A DNA stretch of 64,000 nucleotides from IMG/VR virus record IMGVR_UViG_3300020171_000019, positions 1 to 64,000 of that record; one strand, 5' to 3'. The translations under genes were made by a program, and so were the position numbers. This document shows, piece after piece, positions 21,823-30,984 of the stretch. Under the pieces are notes generated by a model. It worked only from the letters and a program-made list of their open reading frames with translations, was not told the DNA's origin and did no database searches. Source of the DNA: a virus. How positions within the stretch are numbered: the stretch's first letter is position 1; the number at the start of each line of letters is the position of its first letter.

Positions 21823-23897
21823 TGATCCCCCTTCGCGCATTCGGCAGAGACCTTCAGAAAGTCCACCTCCGGCGGGAGGCCGGGCTTGTTCGGGACACAA
21901 AGTCGATACTGGACAGAATGCGCAGGGACATGACTGCCACGGCTGATGAGTGGCTTGACGCAATGGTAATCAACGGGCAGCTCAACTACAAGCTCTGGGA
22001 CAGATGGCAGCGGTCGTTCGTGAATGCACTCCACAGGAACATCAAGGACGCCTATGACGATCTGGCAGGGTTGACAATCACAGCGCAAAAGACCGCGTTT
22101 GATACTGCATCCAGTGCCATAGTTGCCGAGTTCAAGACGCTGTATCCGATGATCAAGGTCGAGAAGACAGACAAAGAGCCTAAGCCACTGACGTTCATCG
22201 ACAAGTCTTTGGAGGCACTACATGCCGAGTGCTGCGCAGAACTTATGGAGTCTGGTATTGGCCAGGAACAGGCCGAAGCACAATCGTGGGCCTCCGTAAC
22301 TGCGTGGAGTTCGATCGAGGAGGCAAGGATTCCGGTACTTCAAGTTGGCAAGGGGAGAGTGACGCCGGAGTATCTTCAGTTCTTGCGGGATCAAACACGG
22401 TCGGACATCGCTCCTGGGAATCTCATCAAGACCATATCGGCGGATCAATTGAAGGTGGTTCAGGGCACTCTTGTGTCGGCGATGGAAAAAGGCAAGGACA
22501 TGCGATGGACGAAAGACAAGATAATGAGTGAGCTTGGCAAGGGGATGATCGACGAAAAAGCCAAGGAGAAACTTGACTACAACGTAATGCGGATTGTTAG
22601 GACGTCTCACAACAGGGCGGCCAATGCAAGTATTGCCTATTTCTCTGCGCAGAATCCAGTGGTTGCCGAGATGGAGAGAGTCGCGGATGGGAGACCTTGC
22701 GCGGCATGTATAACCGGGGACACAAAAATCATAACAAAAGATGGCCGAAAGCCGATAACCGATGTACAGATTGGGGATGAGGTATTGACACACAAGGGCA
22801 GGTTTATGCCAGTCCTACAAACTATGTCGCGAGGGTATTGTGGCGTGATGGTGCTCATTCATGCAAGAGGAAGGAGCTTGCGTATGACTCCGGAGCACGA
22901 AATTCTTACAGAGTACGGTTTTGTGCCGGCTATGACGCTTAAGCATAGCGACGGCATTGTCGTGTGGGATGATAAGGCGAAGGAGATGTTTTATTGTCGA
23001 CCAGACTGGTTCACATTGTACGAAGATGAACCTTGGGAAGAGATGGTCTATAATCTCGAAGTGGCCGAGGATAACTCGTACGTAGCAAACGGGATATGTG
23101 TCCACAATTGTCTTATCCTCGATGGTACTCGATACGCTAAGGGGCAGGTGCTTGTAGACCACCCTAACGGGATGTGCCTATTGACGCCTGTCGTGAAGAG
23201 CCTCGAAGAGATGGGTTACGACTACAACAGCCTTCCGGAGACAGCCAAGAAAGCATGGGTGAGGCAAGAGCGGCCACATCCACCAATGAAGATCGAGTTC
23301 TATGAATTGCCGGAGAAGGATCAACGCATTGTGCTCGGCAATTCGACATTTGAGTTGTGGAAGAAGGAGAAGTTCCCTCTTGAGGCATTGGTGGTGCGGA
23401 GTAAGGGGTGGTTGACTCCTATCACGTTCAAGGATCTACAGGCGAAGATTAGCACCCTCGGCGGACTGTCTGCACCCAAGGCAAGTCTGACGTTGGCCGA
23501 TGGAACTATGAGAATACTTACCGCCGCAGATCGGGCGATTACGCTTCCCCTCGATCCTGTGGACAGAGCGAACCCAGATGCGGTTATATGGCAAGGACAA
23601 CCTCCTCGGGTGTCAGGCCAGTATCAACAGGATTTGTTTGGGATGGGCGTTGACGGGATGATACCGGAAAGCGTGAGGGCACAGGCTGAGGACTGGTTGT
23701 TCTCGGTTGGCAAGTTACCAGATGATGCAACTTGGAGGGCGCAGGCCATAGCAGGGGCGAAGTGGCAGGAGTTCAATGAATACGCTCGGACCCTGGGGCT
23801 CTACGCACGGAAGGGCACAGATGGACGATTCTACTATGTCGTGCCAAAGGGCAAGGAGTTCAATGCGGCGATGCGGCTGACCAAGAAGGCATCATAA
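21822..23897 (+). CDS. MuF-like head morphogenesis protein interrupted by a mini-intein
   Basis: 691 aa as translated, 557 aa after removal of the 134-aa intein. The host protein follows portal and has the MuF C-terminal signature split as DGRPCAA / CLILDGT, then VDHPNGMC, a Cys/His arrangement that marks phage head morphogenesis (SPP1 gp7-type) proteins. Such proteins are minor capsid components acting during assembly or DNA ejection. The C-terminal 200 aa after the MuF domain (VRSKGWLTPITFKD, YARTLGLYARKGTDGRFYYV) are an extra domain. The start at 22 kb is by TAATG coupling. Confidence 0.8.
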   Translation: MIPLRAFGRDLQKVHLRREAGLVRDTKSILDRMRRDMTATADEWLDAMVINGQLNYKLWDRWQRSFVNALHRNIKDAYDDLAGLTITAQKTAFDTASSAIVAEFKTLYPMIKVEKTDKEPKPLTFIDKSLEALHAECCAELMESGIGQEQAEAQSWASVTAWSSIEEARIPVLQVGKGRVTPEYLQFLRDQTRSDIAPGNLIKTISADQLKVVQGTLVSAMEKGKDMRWTKDKIMSELGKGMIDEKAKEKLDYNVMRIVRTSHNRAANASIAYFSAQNPVVAEMERVADGRPCAACITGDTKIITKDGRKPITDVQIGDEVLTHKGRFMPVLQTMSRGYCGVMVLIHARGRSLRMTPEHEILTEYGFVPAMTLKHSDGIVVWDDKAKEMFYCRPDWFTLYEDEPWEEMVYNLEVAEDNSYVANGICVHNCLILDGTRYAKGQVLVDHPNGMCLLTPVVKSLEEMGYDYNSLPETAKKAWVRQERPHPPMKIEFYELPEKDQRIVLGNSTFELWKKEKFPLEALVVRSKGWLTPITFKDLQAKISTLGGLSAPKASLTLADGTMRILTAADRAITLPLDPVDRANPDAVIWQGQPPRVSGQYQQDLFGMGVDGMIPESVRAQAEDWLFSVGKLPDDATWRAQAIAGAKWQEFNEYARTLGLYARKGTDGRFYYVVPKGKEFNAAMRLTKKAS
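22707..23108 (+). mobile_element. mini-intein (134 aa, no endonuclease)
   Basis: The intein starts at Cys (CITGDTKIIT, block A), carries the block B motif RMTPEHEIL (TxxH) and ends with block F/G VYNLEVAEDNSYVANG...CVHN. The +1 extein residue is Cys. All residues for class 1 splicing are present: C1, TxxH, HN and C+1. The length of 134 aa leaves no room for a homing endonuclease, so it is probably an immobile splicing-only form. Confidence 0.9.
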
Positions 23898-23913
23898 CCA
23901 GAAGGAAACTACA

Positions 23914-24144
23914 ATGCTTAATGCCACATGCCCGAAATGTGATAACGACAAGACGATCAAGCAGTATAAGGCTGGCACGAGTGCAGGCAAGACTGGAATC
24001 CCGGAGTGCCTGGTATGGAGATGTATATCTTGCGGTTATACATGGAGAACGCCTTGTGCCGATGCAACAAATGATGAGTCTGTGAATGTCACAGAGGTAG
24101 GGCCGATCCATCCACTCATGGAGGCCAGATTCGGTACGGCATAG
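23914..24144 (+). CDS. zinc-ribbon protein
   Basis: 76 aa from ATG 23914 after AGAAGGAA. CPKCDNDKTIK and CISCGYTWR are a classical TFIIS/RPB9-like zinc ribbon, as in many short phage proteins. Could bind nucleic acid or protein. Confidence 0.6.
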   Translation: MLNATCPKCDNDKTIKQYKAGTSAGKTGIPECLVWRCISCGYTWRTPCADATNDESVNVTEVGPIHPLMEARFGTA

Positions 24145-24165
24145 TTGCGCGTGAGAGGAGGGCGC

Positions 24166-24366
24166 ATGGGGCCACTGAGGGAGATATACGACGTGGAAGC
24201 CGTAGCGCGGCATTTCGGAAAATCGCCCAAGACAATCTTGAGGATGATTTATGCGGGGCGCATAAATGCTGCGAAGGTCGGACGGTCTTGGTGTATCCAT
24301 CGGGAAGTCATTGAGGAGATGGATCAGCGGATTCGACACGGTAATTTGGCGCATGCTGGACATTGA
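24166..24366 (+). CDS. excisionase/MerR-like helix-turn-helix protein
   Basis: 66 aa. YDVEAVARHFGKSPKTILRM followed by IYAGRINAAKVGRSWCIHRE is the helix_turn_helix_17 (excisionase-family) DNA-binding fold. ATG 24166 lies close behind GAGGAGGG. It sits directly upstream of a promoter-hairpin leader, so it may regulate the head operon or act as an Xis-like factor. No integrase is present in the window. Confidence 0.7.
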   Translation: MGPLREIYDVEAVARHFGKSPKTILRMIYAGRINAAKVGRSWCIHREVIEEMDQRIRHGNLAHAGH

Positions 24367-24399
24367 AGGACAGAACAGACAGGAATAACAAGAAAGGCC

Positions 24400-24428
24400 T
24401 TGACAAGCATATGACTATATAGTATATT
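24400..24428 (+). promoter_or_regulatory. sigma70-type promoter upstream of head operon
   Basis: TTGACA 24400-24405, 17-bp spacer, TATATT 24423-24428. A strong terminator hairpin starts about 38 bp downstream, before the protease gene. Confidence 0.75.
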
Positions 24429-24465
24429 CGCTCAGAAAGCAACAGTATCGCGGTAGGCAGCATAG

Positions 24466-24508
24466 GCACGCTTGGGGTTTTCCCCTCCCCAGGCGTGCTT
24501 TCTTTTTG
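24466..24508 (+). terminator. rho-independent terminator or attenuator in head-operon leader
   Basis: GCACGCTTGGGG (24466-24477) pairs with CCCCAGGCGTGC (24487-24498) over 12 bp with one G-T pair, 9-nt loop, followed by TTTCTTTTT. With the promoter at 24400 this would give an RNA of about 70 nt unless read through. Confidence 0.75.
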
Positions 24509-24524
24509 GAAGGAGGAGAGGCTG

Positions 24525-26111
24525 ATGAGTATTGCCCGGTTGCGAGTAGCAACATCACTGAGTGAAGCAAAGTTCGACGATGAACAAAAGACGATCCTGG
24601 TGAGGGTCTTGTCTCCTGGTTGGAGCAAGAACGGGAACTACTACTCCCCGACTGTGGCGGCGTCACTGGCCGAGAAGGTGAAGGAGTCTGCGAAATCATA
24701 TATCGACCACAAGCAGAATCCAGAAACAAAAGCATTCGGTCGGTCACTTCGGGATTGGGCAGCGACGGTCGAGGACACGTTTGTTGAGTCTGGCGTGCCG
24801 TATGCCAAACTGCGAATGACTGAGAATCCGGAGAGTGCGTGGCTTTATGAAGAGGCTAAGAAGAATCCGGGAGAAGTAGGCATCTCTATTGACGCGCAGG
24901 CGAAGGTCACAGAAAACGGTGAGGCAGAAGGGCGTAAGGGGCGGGTTGTTGATGAGATCATGAGTGCGCGGTGCGATCTGGTTGCATCTCCCTCGGCAGG
25001 TGGACAGGTAATGCAGGTACTTCAGTCGATGGGCGATGTCGAGGAGATGGATGGCGAGAAAAAGACCATGCCCATGTCGATGATGGACATCAAGACCATG
25101 CAGGATATGAACAAGAAGCGCAGAGAGGAAAATGACAAGGAATGGGACTTGATGGACTCATTCAAGACTGTCATGCGCAACATCCATAATCCTGAGAATG
25201 GAGCGAGTGACGAGGAAAAGGCCATTGCATTTGACACGGCGCTTGAAGACCTCAAGAACGGACTGAGCCAGATCGATTGGAAAGCGGTGTTTGCCGATAC
25301 TGATCACGTGATGGCGTCCTGCGGAGTAGATGTTGAATTGCTCGGCTACGTGCTTACAGAGGCAGACCTCCCAGAGGCAGTTACGTCATGGTCTGTAATC
25401 ACGGAGGCTTATACCTTCTCGGGTGACAGTTGGGCGACAGTAGACAAGTCAGCCCTGGCACCAGAAGACCATCTGATTGTCGGAGATCCCGCAGTCAAGG
25501 GCACATGGCACCTGCCCTACAAGAAGGGGAACGTAGTCTACAAGGGTGCGCTGCGGGCAATCTCGACAATCCTGAAAACCGGGAAATTCAGAGGCAAGGC
25601 AATGACATTCACGATCCCGGATGACGTAAAGGTGAAAGTGGAAGGGCTGTTGAAGGCGGCCAAAATCGGCCAATATGCAGAGAGTGTGCCAGAAGTGGCG
25701 CCAATCACAAAGGAGGTAGATGTGACTGACGAAGAAATCAAGCAGGCAATCGCTGAATCACTCAACCCGATTCTGGCGAAGCTGGAAGTCCTGGACGTGT
25801 CGCTGAAGGCTGTGGCTCCTGTTATCGACCGGCTGGATGCGGCTGACAAGGCTGTGACCCATCGCGCCAAGATTACACAGGCAGCGGCAGAGGTTGGTCT
25901 TCCTGGGGCGTATCTGAGCGAGGTCTTCATGCAGGGGTTGATGAACCTGTCTGATGACACGACGATCAAGGAGGCACTGAACGACAGAAAGTCGCTGGTA
26001 TTCCGCACGGCGGGACGGGCGGTGGATAGCGGAGTGACGTATCCTGTGATTGAGATGCAGGAAGTGGCTGCTGCCAAGGATGCGGCTGGACGACTGTCGT
26101 TGTTCAACTAA
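24525..26111 (+). CDS. prohead protease / scaffold fusion
   Basis: 528 aa with GGAGG before ATG 24525. The N-terminal about 150 residues look like a head maturation protease domain of the kind preceding capsid genes: LVRVLSPGWSKNGNYYSP, KSYIDHKQNP, GRSLRDWAATVEDTFV, EVGISIDAQAKV. A long charged and helical middle and end (KKRREENDKEWDLM; AIAESLNPILAKLEVLDVSL) fit a scaffold. The assignment rests on position and layout; the catalytic residues are not certain. Confidence 0.65.
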   Translation: MSIARLRVATSLSEAKFDDEQKTILVRVLSPGWSKNGNYYSPTVAASLAEKVKESAKSYIDHKQNPETKAFGRSLRDWAATVEDTFVESGVPYAKLRMTENPESAWLYEEAKKNPGEVGISIDAQAKVTENGEAEGRKGRVVDEIMSARCDLVASPSAGGQVMQVLQSMGDVEEMDGEKKTMPMSMMDIKTMQDMNKKRREENDKEWDLMDSFKTVMRNIHNPENGASDEEKAIAFDTALEDLKNGLSQIDWKAVFADTDHVMASCGVDVELLGYVLTEADLPEAVTSWSVITEAYTFSGDSWATVDKSALAPEDHLIVGDPAVKGTWHLPYKKGNVVYKGALRAISTILKTGKFRGKAMTFTIPDDVKVKVEGLLKAAKIGQYAESVPEVAPITKEVDVTDEEIKQAIAESLNPILAKLEVLDVSLKAVAPVIDRLDAADKAVTHRAKITQAAAEVGLPGAYLSEVFMQGLMNLSDDTTIKEALNDRKSLVFRTAGRAVDSGVTYPVIEMQEVAAAKDAAGRLSLFN

Positions 26112-26135
26112 CGACAGAGGAAGGAGGGCGCAGAC

Positions 26136-26561
26136 GTGGCAGTCAATAGTGACATCAAGATCGTGAAATACAATCCGATGTACCTCATCTCCAATCCTAT
26201 CGCCTCGGCGACGGTGGTTGGGGTGGGTGACTTGATCGCGATTGAGTCAGACCTTGCAACGGTGCTCAGTCAGGCCGATGATGATCAGTATTTCTCAGGG
26301 CCGTCACAGGATCACTCGGCATCCGGGGATATTCTGGACATCACGACCTATGGCAAGTGCGTCGCCAGGGTGACGGTGGCCTCTGCGACCTACGGGATCG
26401 GAGATGATCTTGAGTGGCAGAGCGGGGCGAACGGCACGGCTTGGGTGTTCGTAGCAGGGGCGACAAATCCTGTTGCGCAGAGTATGCAACAGCTTGACGC
26501 GACAGGTACGGGGCCGATTCTCGTATCATTCGACGTGCAGAAACTCGGCATCTTTACTTAG
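26136..26561 (+). CDS. head decoration-like protein, tandem copy 1
   Basis: 141 aa from GTG 26136 behind GGAGGG. Beta-rich (GVGDLIAIESDLATVLSQ, TYGKCVARVTVASATYGIG) and lying just before the major capsid gene, like DUF2190/decoration proteins. The next gene is a clear paralogue. Confidence 0.65.
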   Translation: MAVNSDIKIVKYNPMYLISNPIASATVVGVGDLIAIESDLATVLSQADDDQYFSGPSQDHSASGDILDITTYGKCVARVTVASATYGIGDDLEWQSGANGTAWVFVAGATNPVAQSMQQLDATGTGPILVSFDVQKLGIFT

Positions 26562-26584
26562 CAAAGGGGAAGGAGGGAAACTGA

Positions 26585-27013
26585 ATGGCATCATTGAATA
26601 GTGACATCAAGATCGTGAAGTATGATCCGATGTGGCTCCTGACTTGCCCCATTGCTTCGGCAACTACGGTAGGAGTAGGAGACCTGATTTCGCTGGAGTC
26701 TGATCTTGCGACCGTATACAGTCAGGACAGTGATGATCAATACTTCATTGGGCCTGCGCAAGATGCGTCTCAGTCGGGCGAAACACTGGACATTTCGGCA
26801 TACGGTAAGTGCGTAGCGAGGGTCACAGTCTCTTCATCGACCTACGGGATCGGTGAGAAACTGGAATACGTGAGTGGTGGAAATGGCACGGCATGGATCT
26901 TCGAGGCTGGATCAACCAACACCATCGCCCAGAGCATACAGCAACTCGATGCTACCGGCACGGGGCCGATTCTTGTGGTCTTCGATGCTCAGAAATACGG
27001 CATCTTTACCTAA
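26585..27013 (+). CDS. head decoration-like protein, tandem copy 2
   Basis: 142 aa, aligned with copy 1 end to end (NSDIKIVKYDPMWLL versus NSDIKIVKYNPMYLI; both end in FDxQKxGIFT). Two surface-exposed paralogues could occupy different capsid sites. Function inferred from order and composition. Confidence 0.65.
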   Translation: MASLNSDIKIVKYDPMWLLTCPIASATTVGVGDLISLESDLATVYSQDSDDQYFIGPAQDASQSGETLDISAYGKCVARVTVSSSTYGIGEKLEYVSGGNGTAWIFEAGSTNTIAQSIQQLDATGTGPILVVFDAQKYGIFT

Positions 27014-27034
27014 ACACCCAGGAGGTGAGGGAAA

Positions 27035-28213
27035 ATGGAACTGATTGAATCGATCAGACAGCACGTAAGGTCACACGAGCTTGAGTGTGGCAGCAATAAG
27101 AAACTGGCCTGGAAGCATGCTGGGGCCGAGTTGCAGGAATGGTTCCTGAGTGGCAAGGTAGACGCCACCAAGTTCTCGTTGAAGGCAATCGCGGAGGCAA
27201 CGATACCGGGATTCAGTGGAATGAAGAACTCCAGCGCCGAGGAACTCTCTGAGGCAATGGTAACGTCGGCATTCCCGAACATCACCGGTTCGCTGATTCA
27301 CAGCCGGATCATCGCGGCCTATGACTACGAACTTGGGAGCCTCAAGGAACTGATCACAGAGGACACTGCAATCGACTATCCTGACTCCAGGATTGCCGGT
27401 TTCGGCGCAGGCGACGACCTCGACTTCATCGCCGAGGGAAAGCAGTACGAGGACACCATCCTGACCGAGAAGAACGTCCAGGTAAGAATTGGGAAGTTCG
27501 GCAAGATGATCGAGCTTACCAGGGAAATGGTGCTCTTCGACAAGACGAACCAAGCGGTAAGTCGTGCTCGTGCGATCGGCGAAAAGGCTGGGTCGCATCA
27601 AGCCAAGATGATAGTGCAGACAATAGAGATGCTTCCGCGGACTTGCTTCGGGGAAACCACATCGAACCTGCGCAACTTCGTCTACAACGGATCTGTAACC
27701 ACAGTCGGTAACTTCTACAACACCGATCACTCTGCCGTTCTGGACGCACAAGTCAACAGCAACAAGATCACGACCGCCCTGACGACTGCCGGAATGAACG
27801 AGGCATATGCGTTGCTGGCGGCGATGGTTGACGAGCGCGGAACCAAGATTAGCATCAAGCCGATGCACATCCTCGTGCATCCGTCGAATGAGGCGATCCT
27901 GGATCAGTTGCTGCACTCTCAGAAACAGTATGACACTGCCCATGACGCCCTGAACCCTTACGGGCCGGGTGGGCTTCGTAGTGGACTGCGGCCTATAAGC
28001 TCAGTGTTCATCGCTGATGCCGACGACTGGTATTTGGGGCGGTTCGCAAATCAGGTCGAGTGGTGTTGGGGCTGGAAGCCTGAGACGTTGGCGCAGGGTG
28101 CCACATCCGACGCGGCATTCGAGCGTGACGTGGTCAACCGGTTCCGGTTCGGCTACATGGGTGGATGTGCCCACACGGACTACCGTTACATCATCAACGC
28201 CAACGTGGCATAA
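27035..28213 (+). CDS. major capsid protein
   Basis: 392 aa with AGGAGGTGAGG upstream. It follows protease and decoration genes and has an N-terminal helical region (removed by protease in related phages), an elongated strand region (YEDTILTEKNVQVRIGKFGK, MIELTREMVLFD) and a C-terminal section with HILVHPSNEAILDQLL and FERDVVNRFRFGYM. This is the usual order of HK97-fold capsids of the Mu/T4-type size class. Confidence 0.75.
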   Translation: MELIESIRQHVRSHELECGSNKKLAWKHAGAELQEWFLSGKVDATKFSLKAIAEATIPGFSGMKNSSAEELSEAMVTSAFPNITGSLIHSRIIAAYDYELGSLKELITEDTAIDYPDSRIAGFGAGDDLDFIAEGKQYEDTILTEKNVQVRIGKFGKMIELTREMVLFDKTNQAVSRARAIGEKAGSHQAKMIVQTIEMLPRTCFGETTSNLRNFVYNGSVTTVGNFYNTDHSAVLDAQVNSNKITTALTTAGMNEAYALLAAMVDERGTKISIKPMHILVHPSNEAILDQLLHSQKQYDTAHDALNPYGPGGLRSGLRPISSVFIADADDWYLGRFANQVEWCWGWKPETLAQGATSDAAFERDVVNRFRFGYMGGCAHTDYRYIINANVA

Positions 28214-28223
28214 GGAGGCCGAT

Positions 28224-28859
28224 ATGAGGACGAGCATCAAATGGCTCACGATCGGTATCCTTCTGGCGTCGGCGGTGACGGTCTGGGCGGCAGCAACGCA
28301 CATCGGGCGGATCGTCTTTACGGAGGTTCCGGAAGTTACCGGTAGTAACGCAGAGACGATTAGCAATACCACCAATGGCTCTTGGACGCTGGACAAGTTG
28401 ATTATCACGAGTTCACCGGAGATTACAGGAGCCAATGGGGAGTATTGGACTAACACCACAAACAACATCTGGAGTTCAGATGGGGCCGTCAATACTACGG
28501 CACAGTTCACCGTTGATAGTTCGCCCATTGTCAGAACCCTGACCATCCCGATAGACAGTCTTGGCATGACGGACGTGGACATTCCGGGGGTTATCACGCT
28601 GGAGAGTGACATCACCATATTACGAGCACAGGTGACCTCGATTGATGTGACAGCCGGAAATGCCTGCTACGTTGTGTTCCATTCTGGGGCGATACGGGAT
28701 TCTGTCTCAGTTGCTCAGGGTGCACAGACAGGCGCGAACACTACAGACTATAGCCTATCGGCAGCGGCTGTGTGCAGTCTCCTTGTAAGCGACGGATCGG
28801 CAGGCACTGGCGGGACTGGTGCCATGGTGGTGATTCAGTATACCGACAAGAACGACTAA
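28224..28859 (+). CDS. unknown protein with signal peptide in virion operon
   Basis: 211 aa after AGGAGG. The N-terminus MRTSIKWLTIGILLASAVTV with following WAA is a good Sec signal peptide. The rest is a Ser/Thr/Asn-rich beta protein (TNTTNNIWSSDGAVNTTAQF, SGAIRDSVSVAQGAQ). It may be an exported or membrane-assembled surface protein, or the leader could be a tethering helix. It is the first of three such genes. Confidence 0.55.
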   Translation: MRTSIKWLTIGILLASAVTVWAAATHIGRIVFTEVPEVTGSNAETISNTTNGSWTLDKLIITSSPEITGANGEYWTNTTNNIWSSDGAVNTTAQFTVDSSPIVRTLTIPIDSLGMTDVDIPGVITLESDITILRAQVTSIDVTAGNACYVVFHSGAIRDSVSVAQGAQTGANTTDYSLSAAAVCSLLVSDGSAGTGGTGAMVVIQYTDKND

Positions 28860-28864
28860 CCGAA

Positions 28865-28890
28865 GGGAGGTGTCCTAACAGGCGCCTCCC
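28865..28890 (+). terminator. hairpin between genes, weak terminator candidate
   Basis: GGGAGGTG (28865-28872) pairs with CGCCTCCC (28883-28890), one G-T pair, 10-nt loop. No T-run follows, so it may be a processing or partial termination signal. Confidence 0.4.
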
Positions 28891-28915
28891 GTTCGCCTTA
28901 CATTGGAGTTGATCA

Positions 28916-30457
28916 GTGGCGGTTGTCTACGGAGATGTATCGGCATCGCGGACGCTGGAAGTAACGCCTTCTGATGTCCGAGTCAAAACATTTGATGCGC
29001 CGGCAGCGAGTGCTCGGGTGTCGGGCGATGTCACTGTAACGTATACGCTCGAATCTGACCTGACGGTTACGGCTTCCATTGGCGTGCAGTGGAGCACAAA
29101 CGGCTCTTCATGGGCAACTGCCACGATGGGCACCGGCGGCGATGGCACGAGCGGACTTGCAACATCCGGGGCTGGCACGTCACATACATACATCTGGGAT
29201 AGCGTAACTGACGTTGGGTCTGCTCTGGAGGATGAGGTATACCTGCGCATCCGGGCCAGCGATGGAGCTGCTTGGAGCGGCTATACGACGTCTTCTGCTT
29301 TTACGGTTGACAATCTCCCTACTGCATCCTCGTTGACGACTCCTGCCGATAGCTGGTTTGCCAAGGACACAACTCCGATCTTTGCATTTACCATTCCGAC
29401 CGATCCAGGCGGGGATTACCTGCATTTCAAGTGTGATGTCAGGAATACCGCAGGAGCGATTACTCTGAGTAGGGAGTCAAACACAACTCCGACTGGTTGG
29501 GAGTATTGGGACGACAACAGTTCTGATTACACAGGCAAGCGATACCGAGCCTACTATGTGCAGAATTTGACGGTCTCTTCATTGACTGGCACGACCCACA
29601 CATTCGCTTCGTTGACCGATAGCGTGAGAGGGACGACATTGCCGGCGTCGATCACGGGCGGGCGAGTAATGCTGATGAACAAGGCCGACCGTCTGTGTTA
29701 CGTGACGAGTGTCACGAGTTCAGGGTTTACGATTGCGATGAGCGCAGCGGGTGGAGCGGATTCGGGTCTTGTGGATGTGCTTGTCTTCTACGATGACGGC
29801 GGCGGATGGGATGAGTATTGGATCTCAGGTTATGTAGTGTCGTCGGATACAGGGTTTGCGGTGAACTACTCCAACCTGACAGATGATCATTCTGTAACCG
29901 CACTTCCCGCAACAATAACCAACGCAAAAATAGTCACCATGAGCGAAACAGATCGACAGGTTGTCATTACGTCGATTACAAATACGGGATTCACGATTCG
30001 GCGGGCGGCGGGAGGGGCAGATACGGCACAGGTAACCTTGATGATCCTGAAGACTCCGGCAGATGCTTACTGGATCACGGACTACACGGCGTCTTCGTAT
30101 AGCGGGACGAGTGTTGCGTGGAGTGCTCTGACTGATGCACTTGGCGGGGCTCTGCCGACGCACATTCCTTGGCCGTTTGTGTTGGCGTGCTCGAAGAACG
30201 GGACAATGGCCTATGTGTCAGCCGCGGACGCCTACAACATGACCATCGCAAAAAGCGTAGCAGGAGAAGACACGGATGCAACGGTTGACTTGATGATCTT
30301 CGCGCCTAACGTCACTACAGGGTTCTGGGTGCCAATGACGACTACTGGCGTGCCGGATGCGTATGAGGGGGTTGCGGCGCGGTTTACGGTTCAGGCGGCA
30401 GATGCGTTGGCAGAAGCGACCTATACATGGACAATCACGGCGGGAAATCTGGCATAA
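28916..30457 (+). CDS. Ig-like repeat virion surface protein
   Basis: 513 aa from GTG 28916. The first 130 residues resemble an Ig/FN3-like domain (VTVTYTLESDLTVTASIGVQ; YLRIRASDGAAWSGYTTS). Residues about 210-470 hold three repeats of about 85 aa, each ending like GFTIAMSAAGGADS...VDVLVFYDDGG, GFTIRRAAGGADT...VTLMILKTPA and NMTIAKSVAGEDT...VDLMIFAPN. Very rich in Ser/Thr, thus possible glycosylation target. Likely capsid or tail decoration or fibre component. Confidence 0.6.
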   Translation: MAVVYGDVSASRTLEVTPSDVRVKTFDAPAASARVSGDVTVTYTLESDLTVTASIGVQWSTNGSSWATATMGTGGDGTSGLATSGAGTSHTYIWDSVTDVGSALEDEVYLRIRASDGAAWSGYTTSSAFTVDNLPTASSLTTPADSWFAKDTTPIFAFTIPTDPGGDYLHFKCDVRNTAGAITLSRESNTTPTGWEYWDDNSSDYTGKRYRAYYVQNLTVSSLTGTTHTFASLTDSVRGTTLPASITGGRVMLMNKADRLCYVTSVTSSGFTIAMSAAGGADSGLVDVLVFYDDGGGWDEYWISGYVVSSDTGFAVNYSNLTDDHSVTALPATITNAKIVTMSETDRQVVITSITNTGFTIRRAAGGADTAQVTLMILKTPADAYWITDYTASSYSGTSVAWSALTDALGGALPTHIPWPFVLACSKNGTMAYVSAADAYNMTIAKSVAGEDTDATVDLMIFAPNVTTGFWVPMTTTGVPDAYEGVAARFTVQAADALAEATYTWTITAGNLA

Positions 30458-30471
30458 GGAAGGGGCGATCA

Positions 30472-30972
30472 ATGAAAACGATCTTGAGTATTTTTGTAGT
30501 GGTCGGGCTTCTGTCTGGGGGTATAGCACAAGCGGAGTTGATCGAGGGATATGCGGCCAATCAGGTTGTTTTGTGGGATTCAACGGACATATTCACAGAC
30601 TCTACAGACGTCACGCTATCCACTATCGTAATGATGGAGCAAAGCACACGACTGTCGGTCTACTATCAGGCGGTTTCGGCAAGCGGGACACCGAATATCA
30701 AGCTCGATATGCTCCAGTCCTACGAGAATACTGCATCGAAGTTTGCGACACCGGACACAACTACGACTCTGCGGTATAGTGGTGGTTGGTATGAGATTGC
30801 GAATATCCCGGCCATTGCAGACAGCTTGAAGGACGAAGTTGTCCACATCAAAGAGATTGCGCCGATTCCGATGAGATACTTGAGATTGAGGGTCACTGGG
30901 CGGGCTACAAATGCGCCTGATACACGAGTGAGAGTTGTTCTATTCGCACAACCACCCGTCCGCGTTCAATAG
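30472..30972 (+). CDS. unknown protein with signal peptide
   Basis: 166 aa; MKTILSIFVVVGLLSGGIAQ then A/E is a textbook signal peptide. The mature part is beta-rich (ANQVVLWDSTDIFTDSTDVT, MRYLRLRVTGRATNAPDTRV). It lies directly before the DGR target gene and may be part of the same surface assembly. Function unknown. Confidence 0.55.
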   Translation: MKTILSIFVVVGLLSGGIAQAELIEGYAANQVVLWDSTDIFTDSTDVTLSTIVMMEQSTRLSVYYQAVSASGTPNIKLDMLQSYENTASKFATPDTTTTLRYSGGWYEIANIPAIADSLKDEVVHIKEIAPIPMRYLRLRVTGRATNAPDTRVRVVLFAQPPVRVQ

Positions 30973-30984
30973 AGGAGATAGGCA

